Assembly: GCA_947486785.1 (NCBI GenBank)
Contig: CANKUU010000015.1
Location: forward strand, 24,040 to 88,039
Direction: 5' to 3'
Length of the DNA: 64,000 nt
Source of the DNA: an uncultured Flavobacteriaceae bacterium
Lineage (GTDB): Bacteria > Bacteroidota > Bacteroidia > Flavobacteriales > Flavobacteriaceae
Shown here piece after piece: positions 33,971 through 43,300 of this stretch. Made by a program: the position numbers and the translations under genes. How positions within the stretch are numbered: the first letter of the stretch is position 1; every line of letters begins with the position of its first letter. Under the pieces are notes generated by a model that did no database searches, was not told the origin of the DNA, and saw only the letters and a list, made by a program, of their open reading frames with translations.

Positions 33971-36487
33971 ATGAAAAAACTCCTCTACCTAATTGTATTT
34001 TTTATTACATTTTTAAATTACGCTCAAAGACCTCAAGGCAGAGGAGGCAAAACATTAAAACCTATTTTAATTTCAGGTACGGTTGTCGAACAAGATACAA
34101 ATGCCCCTTTGGCCTACGCTAGTATTGTACTGCAAAGTGTAAAAAAAACGGATAAAATATTTGGTGGCATCAGCGATGAAAACGGCAAATTTTCTGTGGA
34201 AGCTTCGCCCGGTAGATACCACATTACCATAGCGTACATAGGTTTTAAAAGCTTTAAACTTTTAGATCAACAAATTATATCATCAACCGATTTAGGAGAA
34301 GTAAAGCTTACGCTAGATGTAGAACAACTGGCCAGTGTTGAAGTAGTTGGCGAACGCACAACCGTAGAAATGCGTTTAGATAAAAAAGTGTATCATGTGG
34401 GCCAAGATCTTACCGTAAAAGGGGGCTCTGTTACGGATGTTTTAGACAATGTACCCTCTGTTTCTGTTGATGTTGATGGTACTATTAGCTTACGAGGCAA
34501 TGAAAGTGTTCGTATCTTAATTAACGGCAAACAATCTGCATTATCTGGTTTAAGCCCCGAGGCTTTGCAACAATTACCTGCAGAAGCTATTGAAAAGGTA
34601 GAGGTTATTACAAATCCCTCTGCGCGTTATGATGCCGAAGGTACTGCTGGTATTTTAAACATTATTTTAAAACAAACTAAAACTGCTGGCCTAAACGGAT
34701 CTTTACGCGTAAATGCTTCAAATCCTACGGGTTATGGTGCTGGAATGAATCTAAATCTTAGAAGAGACCTATTTAATATTTTTACCAATACTTCTTATCG
34801 CTATCGAAGTAGCCCAGGAAATGCCTTTTTTAATCAAGAAAATTTTAATCCCGATGGCACAACCGCTAGTTTTCAAAATGAAACTAGAACCTATAAAAGG
34901 CAAAGCGATGGGTTTAACAGTACTATTGGTTTTGAATTTTTTGTAGATGCTACAAGTAGCATTACCCATTCGTTAGTATATCGAAAATCAAAAGGCGACA
35001 ATACCGTCGACATCGCATTTGAAAATTTTGATGCTGCAAGAAACCCAAGTATTCAAAGAAAACGTTTTACCAACGAATTAGAAGATGAAGAACGGGTACA
35101 ATATTCGGTTAATTATCAAAAAAAATTTAATGAGCAGGGGCACGAACTAAAAATAGACTACCAGTATTCTTCGGGTAATGAGTTAGAAAATTCTATTATT
35201 AATGAAACCATATTAAACAATAACACCGCCCAAGATACCGAACAAACTATTACTGATGAAACTCAAAAAAATCAGCTAGTACAACTAGATTATACCTTGC
35301 CCTTTGATAAAAACAACAGCTCGCAATTAGAGTTTGGCTATAGGGGTACTTTTAATCGGTTTACTACTGATTTTGATTTTGGTATTTTAAAAAACAAGAT
35401 ACTACAAAGCGACCCCAATTTTAGTAACGAACTCAACTACAAAGAATATGTAAATGCCTTTTACACACAATTAGGCAGTACGTTTGGTAAGCTAAATATT
35501 CTTGGTGGTTTACGTGTAGAAAACTCTAATATTGGTATTCTACTACTGCAAACAACTGCCGAAACCACTAAAAATTACACCAACTGGTTTCCTTCCTTGT
35601 TTTTAGGTTATAGGTTTTCAGATACAGCTCAAATTAGCATGAGCTATAGCAGAAGACTTCGAAGGCCTCGTTCGCGTTATATTAACCCTTTTCCTTCACG
35701 TGCTAGTAATACCAATTTGTTTCAAGGCAACCCCAATCTAGATCCAACTTTTACCCATGCCTTTGATTTGGGTTATTTAAAGCGTTATAATAAAATTACC
35801 ATAAATAGTGCTGCCTATTTAAATAGGTCTACTGGGGTGTTTCAGTTTATTGTTCAAGAAACCGGTGATTTTGTTACTATTGATAACCCGGATGACCCAG
35901 AAAAGCCGGTAACCGTACCTGTGCAAGTAAGAACGCCAATAAACTTGGCAACTGACACCCGCTTTGGTGGTGAATTTACTACTACGTACACCCCAAAAAC
36001 AGGGTGGCGATTTACCATGAATGTTAACGTTTATCAACAAAAATTACGTGGCGATTATACCTACACCAATTTTCAAAACCAAGAAATTACGCAAGTATTT
36101 GATGCAGACAACTTTACTTGGTTTTCTAGATTAAGTGCTAAATTGCCCTTGCCTGGTAAAATAGATTTTCAAGCAAATGCTTTTTATAGCGGACCAAGCA
36201 AAAATGCGCAAAGTAGTCGTAAGGGTCTATTAAGTGCTAATTTAGCGTTTAGCAAAGATATCTTTAAAGATAAAGCTACACTTGCTTTAAATATTAACGA
36301 TCTTTTTAACTCGCGTAAAAGAAGAAGTGAAACTAAAACCACAACAGTTTTGTCTTCAAGTGAATTTCAATGGAGACAACGCCAAGTAAATGTATCTTTT
36401 GTGTATCGTTTTAACCAAAAGAAAAATGAACGATTGGGCCAGAGCGAACGCCAAGGTAAGGGTGCTATTGAAGAAATAGAGGGCTAA
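33971..36487 (+). CDS. TonB-dependent-receptor-like outer-membrane beta-barrel protein
   Basis: An 838-residue outer-membrane protein. After the signal peptide (MKKLLYLIVFFITFLNYAQ) comes a carboxypeptidase-regulatory-like Ig domain (about 30-115: ISGTVVEQDTNAPLAYASIVL, GRYHITIAYIGFK). A plug domain follows (about 120-235: VTDVLDNVPSVSVDVDGTISLRG, ARYDAEGTAGILNI), then a barrel of the 'outer membrane beta-barrel family 3' type (about 240-810). The substrate is unknown; such receptors often serve peptides or siderophores. It is translationally linked to the small secreted protein directly upstream. Confidence 0.9.
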   Translation: MKKLLYLIVFFITFLNYAQRPQGRGGKTLKPILISGTVVEQDTNAPLAYASIVLQSVKKTDKIFGGISDENGKFSVEASPGRYHITIAYIGFKSFKLLDQQIISSTDLGEVKLTLDVEQLASVEVVGERTTVEMRLDKKVYHVGQDLTVKGGSVTDVLDNVPSVSVDVDGTISLRGNESVRILINGKQSALSGLSPEALQQLPAEAIEKVEVITNPSARYDAEGTAGILNIILKQTKTAGLNGSLRVNASNPTGYGAGMNLNLRRDLFNIFTNTSYRYRSSPGNAFFNQENFNPDGTTASFQNETRTYKRQSDGFNSTIGFEFFVDATSSITHSLVYRKSKGDNTVDIAFENFDAARNPSIQRKRFTNELEDEERVQYSVNYQKKFNEQGHELKIDYQYSSGNELENSIINETILNNNTAQDTEQTITDETQKNQLVQLDYTLPFDKNNSSQLEFGYRGTFNRFTTDFDFGILKNKILQSDPNFSNELNYKEYVNAFYTQLGSTFGKLNILGGLRVENSNIGILLLQTTAETTKNYTNWFPSLFLGYRFSDTAQISMSYSRRLRRPRSRYINPFPSRASNTNLFQGNPNLDPTFTHAFDLGYLKRYNKITINSAAYLNRSTGVFQFIVQETGDFVTIDNPDDPEKPVTVPVQVRTPINLATDTRFGGEFTTTYTPKTGWRFTMNVNVYQQKLRGDYTYTNFQNQEITQVFDADNFTWFSRLSAKLPLPGKIDFQANAFYSGPSKNAQSSRKGLLSANLAFSKDIFKDKATLALNINDLFNSRKRRSETKTTTVLSSSEFQWRQRQVNVSFVYRFNQKKNERLGQSERQGKGAIEEIEG

Positions 36488-36492
36488 AACAA

Positions 36493-37665
36493 CTAGTTAA
36501 TTAAATATAAATATCCATTTTGAATAACATCAACATCGTATAATTTTAAGATATAAAAATATACTCCAGAAGACAGCTTCTTATCTCTATCAACAACTAA
36601 TTCAACATTAGCAGTACCATCAAAATCATTTTTATAATTCTCACTTTCATAAACTAAGGCACCCCAACGATTAAATATTTGTAACGAATTGTTATCTGGT
36701 GATAGCGCAACAGTTTCTATTTCTAAAACATCGTTTGCATTATCATTATTAGGGGTTACCAAATAATGATACGCTTCTAAATCTAAGGCTTTTTTCGAAG
36801 CGCCAAAAGTAATAGCATCATATTCTTGCGGCTCAAAACTATCTGAGGTGATACTACCCCACCCTAGGTTACCATCTTGCATGCTTGCACCCAAATCATG
36901 CCATTTATTTTCGCCAATATGCCAGCCCACTACCCGTAAATTCTTTAAATCATTTACAAAACTTGCTAAGTTACTTTGTTCATTAAAAAACAAGCGAACC
37001 CGAGATTCAACGGAAGCTTCTAAACGCCAAAACTCAAAAGGGCTAATAGCACTTAAATCTTCGGCTCTATCGCCCAATGGGTACGACCCTGGTATGGTGT
37101 TGGGTTTGGTAGGGCTTTCATAAAAATAAACACATTTTGCACTTGGGTTTATATCGTCAGACAGTAGCTGTAAAGGTTTCAGTTGATCGCCATCGCCTGT
37201 CGGAAATGTATAGTTTACCTTATTAGTTATCATTACATAACCGTCTATTTTTTCAGTATTAGATTGCCCGTTATAAAAGGCACTACTCACAAAATCTATA
37301 TGGTTGTCAGACATTGTTTTGTCTGCTTTTATATCACCTACAATAAAGTTAAGATTATTGGTAACCCCTACCCCTACTTCTAAAAATAGACCCTCGTCCA
37401 CCATCACTTGCATATCATTAAAAATAGGACGAAAAGCGCCCGAAATAGTTAAAGCGCTTTCTTCGTTAAAAAAACCAGCCAAACCAGAATTTTCATCAAA
37501 AGTACCATCATTAATAAGATCGCCATGAAAACCGATTTCTGCATTTTCTAACAGCTTTAGGTTGCCGAAATTTTTTAATGGTTCTTGAGCAAAACAAGAA
37601 CTGCTAACTACGAAAAATAACACCCATAGGGTGTTAAAGTGTTGAAAAGTACTTTTATTTTTCAT
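36493..37665 (-). CDS. Secreted protein with T9SS type B sorting domain (gliding motility-associated C-terminal)
   Basis: A 390-residue exported protein with a signal peptide ending near SSSCFAQ. The body (about 30-300) is beta-rich and typical of surface proteins without a catalytic motif (FGNLKLLENAEIGFHGDLIN, INDGTFDENSG). The last 85 residues are the CHU_C/type B sorting domain: YLVTPNNDNANDVLEIE, LQIFNRWGALVYESENY, FDGTAN and LSSGVYFYILKL. It should be secreted through the type IX system and attached to the surface. It ends five bases from the convergent receptor gene and begins just downstream of the repeat-protein locus, so it may belong with that locus. Confidence 0.9.
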   Translation of the reverse strand: MKNKSTFQHFNTLWVLFFVVSSSCFAQEPLKNFGNLKLLENAEIGFHGDLINDGTFDENSGLAGFFNEESALTISGAFRPIFNDMQVMVDEGLFLEVGVGVTNNLNFIVGDIKADKTMSDNHIDFVSSAFYNGQSNTEKIDGYVMITNKVNYTFPTGDGDQLKPLQLLSDDINPSAKCVYFYESPTKPNTIPGSYPLGDRAEDLSAISPFEFWRLEASVESRVRLFFNEQSNLASFVNDLKNLRVVGWHIGENKWHDLGASMQDGNLGWGSITSDSFEPQEYDAITFGASKKALDLEAYHYLVTPNNDNANDVLEIETVALSPDNNSLQIFNRWGALVYESENYKNDFDGTANVELVVDRDKKLSSGVYFYILKLYDVDVIQNGYLYLIN

Positions 37666-37694
37666 TATTTTATTATTTAAATCTCTTTTTCAAC

Positions 37695-39935
37695 CTATTT
37701 AAGAAGTAACTCTTCTAGTTTGGCCAAGCGCTTTTGTAGCTGTTTATGAGATTGCTTTAAGCTATTTAGCTCTGAAACCTGCTTTCTTAAACTATTTAGT
37801 TCTAAATTCTGCTTTTCTATGGTATGATGCTGTTCTATCGTATGTAAATACAATTCTTCTACCTTTTCTAATGTTTGTAGGGCGGTTTGGGTTAAATTAA
37901 CGCTATACCTACCATCTTTTTCTACCGCTAGCTCTTTGATACCTGTTACGCCGGGTAAATGCTTGTTCTTTTTTATAAAAGCATCTATTTCTTCTATCGA
38001 TTTAAAGGTATACGATGAATTAATACTCTTTTCTTCTTTTACATAATGATCAAAAACATAATCGGGGTAGGTACTTGTACTTGTAATAAAGGAGCCTGTT
38101 GTTTTGGTGTCTCCCACTACATGTAGCGCATGTGCTGGGATAGTTGTACCTATACCCACCCGGCCAGCGCCAGTCATAGACATTACCTGTTTACTGCCAA
38201 CAGCAGCAGCAGCATCGCCCGTTTTCCAAAGATAAAAATCTATGGCATTACCATTATCAGCATTATTATGATGTCTGGTTTTAATCGCATGTCTGTGGTT
38301 AGTACTACCATTAAAAGAAAATAAAAGCTGATTTTTTGTGAATTGATTAGCAAGATTTCCCTCGCGAAATACCCCAGTACCTACAACATCTAATTCAGCT
38401 GTTGGTAATTTGGTACCTATACCTACCCTACCTGCGCTAGTCATAGACATTACCTGTTTACTACCAATATCAGCAACACCATCATCACCCGGTTTCCAAA
38501 GATAAAAGTCTATGGCACTTTCACTACTATTAGCACCATGATGTCTGGTTTTAAGGGCATGTTTGTAGTTAGTAGCGCCATTATAAGAAAATAATAGTTG
38601 GTTACTTGTGTAGGCATCTGCACCATTTCCCTTGCGAAATAAACCCGTGCCTTTTACATCTAATTCAGTTTCTGGTGCCGTGGCACCTATACCTACCCTA
38701 CCTGCGCCAGTCATAGACATTACCTGTTTACTACCAACATTTAGAGAGCCATTACCTGGTTGCCAAAGATAAAAGTCCATAGCACTATTATTAGCAACAG
38801 AATTAGAATGTCTGGTTTTAATGGCATGTTGGTATGCAAGACCATAGTTATAAGAAAATAGAAGCTGATTTTTTGTAGTTCCAGTATTATTTCCTGCTCG
38901 AAATAAACCCGTGCCTTTTACATCTAATTCACTTTCTGGTAGGGTGGTACCAATACCTACCCTGCCCGCGCTAGTCATAGACATTACCTGTTTACTACCA
39001 ATATCAGCAACACCATCATCACCCGGTTTCCAAAGATAAAAGTCTATGGCACTTTCACTACTATTAGCACCATGATGTCTGGTTTTAAGGGCATGTTTGT
39101 AGTTAGTAGCGTAATTATAAGAAAATAATAGTTGGTTCCTTGTGTAGGCATCTGCACCATTTCCCTTGCGAAATAAACCCGTGCCTTTTACATCTAATTC
39201 AGATTCTGGCGCCGTGGTATTTATACCCACCCTGCCAGCGCCAGTCATAGACATTACGTGTTTACTACCAATAGCTTCGGGAGTATCACCATCTTTCCAA
39301 AGAAAAAAGTCTATGGCATTACCATCAAAGCCACCATATTGATGTCTAGTTTTAATGGCATGTCTGTGCCGAGCAGTACCATTAAAAGAAAATAAAAGCT
39401 GATTTTTTGTGAACGAATTATAAGTATTTCCCTCGCGAAATAAACCAGTGCCTTTTACATCTAATGCAGCTGTTGGTTGGTTGCTACCAATACCTACTTT
39501 ACCTTGTGTCCATATATGATTACTTATGGCATTTGGAATGTCAGATGTAGTGTCTGCTTTATACCAATCATGATCCTTCGCCATACTAAATTTATCATCT
39601 ACATAGGTCTTAACCGCCTTTTCAGTTGGAAATTTCGTATCAGTGTTATCCGATAGTGCTGTATTTGTTGATTTATTTGCCGAATCTTCTTTCTTATTTA
39701 GGGCATCAGCATTTATGGTAAGCCAAGTAGTACCATTGTAAATTTTAGTAAGCTCTGCCGTAGTATCAAACCAAACGTCGTTTTTTAGTGGGTTTGTAGG
39801 CGCTGTAGCCGAAGTACTTGTAATTGTATTTCTTACCTCTATTAAAGTTCCCTTTTTATCTATGGCCATTTCTTTTTGTGCCCATATACTGGTTGGCAAA
39901 CAAAGCATAAATAACAACATACCAAAATAACGCAT
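37695..39935 (-). CDS. Secreted modular repeat protein A, fibre-like
   Basis: A 746-residue exported protein; the ATG at 39935 (MRYFGML) starts the signal peptide ending SIWAQ. A short N-terminal module (TSATAPTNPLKNDVWFDT ... IYNGTTWLTIN) and the SDNTDTKFPTEKAVKTYVD linker lead into five tandem repeats of 88-90 residues. Each starts VGIGT..PE.ELDVKGTGLFR and ends GSKQVMSMTGAGR. After a sixth VGIGTT turn comes a cap (YPDYVFDHYV, LPGVTGIKELAVEKDGRYS) and a C-terminal coiled coil of Leu/Glu/Lys heptads. Similar parts occur in bacteroidetal proteins annotated as tail-fibre-like. There is no T9SS signal. Function unknown; a trimeric fibre or adhesin is an inference. Confidence 0.85.
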   Translation of the reverse strand: MRYFGMLLFMLCLPTSIWAQKEMAIDKKGTLIEVRNTITSTSATAPTNPLKNDVWFDTTAELTKIYNGTTWLTINADALNKKEDSANKSTNTALSDNTDTKFPTEKAVKTYVDDKFSMAKDHDWYKADTTSDIPNAISNHIWTQGKVGIGSNQPTAALDVKGTGLFREGNTYNSFTKNQLLFSFNGTARHRHAIKTRHQYGGFDGNAIDFFLWKDGDTPEAIGSKHVMSMTGAGRVGINTTAPESELDVKGTGLFRKGNGADAYTRNQLLFSYNYATNYKHALKTRHHGANSSESAIDFYLWKPGDDGVADIGSKQVMSMTSAGRVGIGTTLPESELDVKGTGLFRAGNNTGTTKNQLLFSYNYGLAYQHAIKTRHSNSVANNSAMDFYLWQPGNGSLNVGSKQVMSMTGAGRVGIGATAPETELDVKGTGLFRKGNGADAYTSNQLLFSYNGATNYKHALKTRHHGANSSESAIDFYLWKPGDDGVADIGSKQVMSMTSAGRVGIGTKLPTAELDVVGTGVFREGNLANQFTKNQLLFSFNGSTNHRHAIKTRHHNNADNGNAIDFYLWKTGDAAAAVGSKQVMSMTGAGRVGIGTTIPAHALHVVGDTKTTGSFITSTSTYPDYVFDHYVKEEKSINSSYTFKSIEEIDAFIKKNKHLPGVTGIKELAVEKDGRYSVNLTQTALQTLEKVEELYLHTIEQHHTIEKQNLELNSLRKQVSELNSLKQSHKQLQKRLAKLEELLLK
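38160..39497 (-). repeat. Five tandem ~267-bp coding repeats in protein A
   Basis: Repeats of 89, 90, 88, 90 and 89 codons. Copies 2 and 4 (both with GNGADAY and GVADIGSKQVMSMTSAGR) differ at very few residues, so units have been copied within the gene. The first three units correspond to units 3-5 of protein B. Confidence 0.85.
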
Positions 39936-39992
39936 GTTTAGATGCAAGACCATAGCTCTGTATTCTTTTTAAGTTTAAATAACACTCTTTTT

Positions 39993-42227
39993 TTATCTAT
40001 TTTTTAGTAATTCTTCTATTTTCGCTAAGCGATTTTGTAGCTGTTTATGTGATTGCTTTAAGCTATTAAGCTCTGCTGCCTGCTGTTCTATAGTGTGATG
40101 CTGTTCTATCGTATATAAATACAATTCTTCTACCTTTTCTAATGTTTGTAGGGCGGTTTGGGTTAAATTAACGCTATACCTACCATCTTTTTCTACCGCT
40201 AGCTCTTTGATACCTGTTACGCCGGGTAAATGCTTGTTCTTTTTTATAAAAGCATCTATTTCTTCTATCGATTTAAAGGTATACGATGAATTAATACTCT
40301 TTTCTTCTTTTACATAATGATCAAAAACATAATCGGGGTAGGTACTTGTACTCGTAATAAAGGAGCCTGTTGTTTTGGTGTCTCCCACTACATGTAGCGC
40401 ATGTGCTGGGGCTTTTGTACCTATACCCACCCTGCCAGCACCAGTCATAGACATTACCTGTTTACTAGCAACATTTAGAGTACCATTACCTGGTTTCCAA
40501 AGATAAAAGTCTATAGCATTATTATTAGGAACAGAATTAGAATGTCTGGTTTTAATGGCATGTTGGTATCCATGACCATAGTTATAAGAAAATAGAAGCT
40601 GATTATTTGTAGTTCCAGTATTATTTCCTGCTCGAAATAAACCCGTGCCTTTTACATCTAATTCACTTTCTGGTAGGGCGGTACCAATACCTACCCTGCC
40701 CGCGCTAGTCATAGACATTACCTGTTTACTACCAATATCAGCAACACCATCATCACCCGGTTTCCAAAGATAAAAGTCTATGGCACTTTCACTACTATTA
40801 GCACCATGATGTCTGGTTTTAAGGGCATGTTTGTAGTTAGTAGCGCCATTATAAGAAAATAATAGTTGGTTCCTTGTGTAGGCATCTGCACCATTTCCCT
40901 TGCGAAATAAACCCGTGCCTTTTACATCTAATTCAGATTCTGGCGCCGTGGTATTTATACCCACCCTGCCAGCGCCAGTCATAGACATTACGTGTTTATT
41001 GCCAATAGCATCGGCATTATCACCTTGTTTCCAAAGAAAAAAGTCTATGGCATTACCATTAAAGGAATTATTTTGATGTCTAGTTTTAATGGCATGTCTG
41101 TGCTGAGCAGTACCATTAAAGGAAAATAAAAGTTGATTTTTTGTGAACGCATTTTTATAATTTCCCTCGCGGAATACACCAGTACCTACAACATCTAATT
41201 CAGCTGTTGGTGCCGTAGTACCTATACCTACCCTACCAGTACCAGTCATAGACATTACCTGTTTACTACCCACAGCAGTAACACCATCACCAACTGGATT
41301 CCAAAGATAAAAATCTAAGGCATTTAAATTACCATTACTAGAATGATGTCTGGTTTTAAGGGCATGCTTGTAGTTCGTAGTGCCGTTCCACGAAAATAGA
41401 AGCTGATTTGTTGGGGTACGATTAAAATAATATCCCTGTCGAAATAAACCCGTACCTTTTACATCTAATTCAGTTTCTGGCGTCGCGCTACCAATACCTA
41501 CCTTACCTTCCCCAGTCATAGACATTACGTGTTTACTACCAACAGCAGTAGCAGCATCACCTGCTTTCCACAGATAAAAGTCTATGGCATTTCTACTACT
41601 GTTACTTGCATGATGTCTGGTTTTAAGGGCATGTTTGTGGTTAGTAGTACCATTAAAGGAGAATAATAGTTGGTTATTTGTGTAGCTCTCCGCACCATTT
41701 CCTTTACGAAATAAACCGGTGCCTATTACATCTAATTCAGATTGTGGTTCATTATTATCACCAATACCTACATAACCTGAGGTCCATATATGATTATTTA
41801 TGGCATTTGGAAGGTCAAAAGTAGTGTATGCTTTATACCAATCATGATCTACCGCCTTAAGAAATTTAGCATCTACATAGGTCTTAACCGCCTTTTCAGT
41901 TGGAAATTTCGTATTCGTATTATCAGATAGTGCTGTATTTGTTGATTTATTTGCCGAATCTTCTTTCTTATTTAAGGCATCGGCATTTATGGTAAGCCAA
42001 GTGTTGCCGTTAAATACTTTGGTTTCTTTTGAAGCAGTATCGAACCAGATATCGTTTTTTAAAGGGGTGCTTGGTGCTGTAGATGAGGTACTTGTTACTG
42101 TATTTCTGATCTCTACTAAAGAACCTTTACGATTTATTGCCACTTCTTTTTGTGCCAAAACAATTCTCGGAATACATAAAACAAATATCATCATAGTTAC
42201 ATGTCTAATCTTTAGCTTTAGGGACAT
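39993..42227 (-). CDS. Secreted modular repeat protein B, paralogue of A
   Basis: A 744-residue paralogue of the next gene downstream. The signal peptide ends IVLAQ, followed by the same N-terminal module (STAPSTPLKNDIWFDT, VFNGNTWLTIN), linker (SDNTNTKFPTEKAVKTYVD), five repeats, cap and coiled coil. The cap and nearby DNA are almost base-for-base the same as in protein A (about 40103-40408 against 37840-38140). The repeat units have been shuffled: units 3-5 here match units 1-3 of A. Only a 57-base gap separates the A and B genes, so they may share a transcript. Function unknown. Confidence 0.85.
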   Translation of the reverse strand: MSLKLKIRHVTMMIFVLCIPRIVLAQKEVAINRKGSLVEIRNTVTSTSSTAPSTPLKNDIWFDTASKETKVFNGNTWLTINADALNKKEDSANKSTNTALSDNTNTKFPTEKAVKTYVDAKFLKAVDHDWYKAYTTFDLPNAINNHIWTSGYVGIGDNNEPQSELDVIGTGLFRKGNGAESYTNNQLLFSFNGTTNHKHALKTRHHASNSSRNAIDFYLWKAGDAATAVGSKHVMSMTGEGKVGIGSATPETELDVKGTGLFRQGYYFNRTPTNQLLFSWNGTTNYKHALKTRHHSSNGNLNALDFYLWNPVGDGVTAVGSKQVMSMTGTGRVGIGTTAPTAELDVVGTGVFREGNYKNAFTKNQLLFSFNGTAQHRHAIKTRHQNNSFNGNAIDFFLWKQGDNADAIGNKHVMSMTGAGRVGINTTAPESELDVKGTGLFRKGNGADAYTRNQLLFSYNGATNYKHALKTRHHGANSSESAIDFYLWKPGDDGVADIGSKQVMSMTSAGRVGIGTALPESELDVKGTGLFRAGNNTGTTNNQLLFSYNYGHGYQHAIKTRHSNSVPNNNAIDFYLWKPGNGTLNVASKQVMSMTGAGRVGIGTKAPAHALHVVGDTKTTGSFITSTSTYPDYVFDHYVKEEKSINSSYTFKSIEEIDAFIKKNKHLPGVTGIKELAVEKDGRYSVNLTQTALQTLEKVEELYLYTIEQHHTIEQQAAELNSLKQSHKQLQNRLAKIEELLKNR
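40431..41771 (-). repeat. Five tandem ~267-bp coding repeats in protein B
   Basis: Repeats of 90, 90, 89, 90 and 88 codons, all beginning VGIG or VGIN and ending in MSMT.x.R/K. Units 1 and 2 are specific to B; units 3-5 have close counterparts in A. Confidence 0.85.
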
Positions 42228-42364
42228 AGCTATAAATGATTTAAATTTTAAATGCAGCGGTAATTTGCATCTAAGGGTTGAATAGGAGTTTTATACTATA
42301 TTTTAAAAAAAATAGGGCATAAAAGGTTTTAATGGTAAAATTTTAATGAACTTATAGTAAGTTA

Positions 42365-42517
42365 CAACATTATACATTGGCTCTTAAGAAACGTTGCAGC
42401 GCTTTCACCTTTTTTATTTAGCAACTTTGCACCGGGTTTTGCAGCTATATGCCAAAACCTTAGCTTTTTAATGGGTAGCTACCTACCCATATTAAAAAGA
42501 GCTAATGTATAATGTTG
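42365..42517. repeat. 153-bp MITE-like element with 21-bp terminal inverted repeats
   Basis: CAACATTATACATTGGCTCTT at the left (42365-42385) pairs with the right end (42497-42517) with a single mismatch. Inside the right half, AGCTTTTTAAT..GGGTAG and CTACCC..ATTAAAAAGAGCT form a second bulged hairpin. It fills most of the gap between two minus-strand genes. It could be a miniature inverted-repeat element or an elaborate terminator/RNA; no transposase is present. Confidence 0.45.
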
Positions 42518-42551
42518 GTTTACTTTTTAAAAATAATTAGCGTTTAAAAGA

Positions 42552-43253
42552 CTATCTTACATACTGTATTTCAAAAATGTCTCCATTGTTAATACTCCAA
42601 TTGGTACCGGCAGTAACATGAGCAGCAGTAGTCTTAGGTTTTATAGTTACCTTTTTGTCAGCTACCGTATAGTCCTCACCTGCAATTAATTTAGCACCGT
42701 TTCTATATACCCATATATTAGAAAATATTGGTAAGGTTACTGCCGCAGTAATATCTAAATCAGTGGTTGAATCAGCAGCAGCTGTATGTTTCTCATGCCC
42801 GCTTTTTACTAAACCTTCTACCTTCTTCTTTTTAATTTCGCCGGTAGCCTCGTCTCTAACTAAAAGAGTGTACCCACTGCCTGGCGATGTATCATCATGT
42901 TTTGATTTGTCCTTAGCATCTGTAGATGCTGCAGCGGTATCAGCTAATAAGGCTAAGCCATCTAATGCAAACTTTTTTCCATTAGCATCAATGTACGTAT
43001 CTTTAGTTAGATCACCACCCAACTGCCATGTTGTAGTAGTTTTATTCGTACTAGTATTCGTAATCTGTGTAATACCATTTTCGACTTGTAAGTATTTAAT
43101 GGTACCCTTATTATCGATAACACGTATAGCGTTAGTTTTCTTCGCTATATCGGTTGATGTCGTTGTCGTTTGAGCCGATACTATTCCACACCCTAAGATA
43201 GATAGCATGAATAGTCCCTTTTTTAATGCATTTGTGTAGGTAAAGTGTTTCAT
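42552..43253 (-). CDS. Secreted protein of the fibre-like locus with C-terminal 'YRNG' domain
   Basis: A 233-residue exported protein (signal peptide ending GCGIVSAQ) rich in Thr, Ala and Lys. An N-terminal segment (IRVIDNKGTIKYLQVENGI) is followed by a low-complexity Thr/Asp region. The last 60 residues (FSNIWVYRNGAKLIAGEDYTV...NWSINNGDIFEIQYVR) resemble the final segment of the gene upstream (IDVYRNGVKVN...ENDEIRIVQYH). Such 'vYrNG..l..g.DY' modules are familiar from phage tail and fibre proteins. Function unknown. It lies 47 bases after the stop of that upstream gene and is probably co-transcribed with it. Confidence 0.75.
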   Translation of the reverse strand: MKHFTYTNALKKGLFMLSILGCGIVSAQTTTTSTDIAKKTNAIRVIDNKGTIKYLQVENGITQITNTSTNKTTTTWQLGGDLTKDTYIDANGKKFALDGLALLADTAAASTDAKDKSKHDDTSPGSGYTLLVRDEATGEIKKKKVEGLVKSGHEKHTAAADSTTDLDITAAVTLPIFSNIWVYRNGAKLIAGEDYTVADKKVTIKPKTTAAHVTAGTNWSINNGDIFEIQYVR

Positions 43254-43300
43254 AAAAATTGATTGTTAAAATTAAAGTTAAATTGATTTATTTATAATTA

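Noticed and set aside
38160..41771. Regularly spaced repeats that could suggest a CRISPR array
   Set aside because: Repeat units are about 267 bp, in frame, and encode a protein module; there are no short repeats with unique spacers and no cas genes.
42763..43173. 136-codon plus-strand frame opposite the 42552-43253 gene
   Set aside because: It is Cys/Ser/Val-rich, the complement of a Thr/Ala-rich coding region; the minus frame has a signal peptide and a recognisable terminal module.
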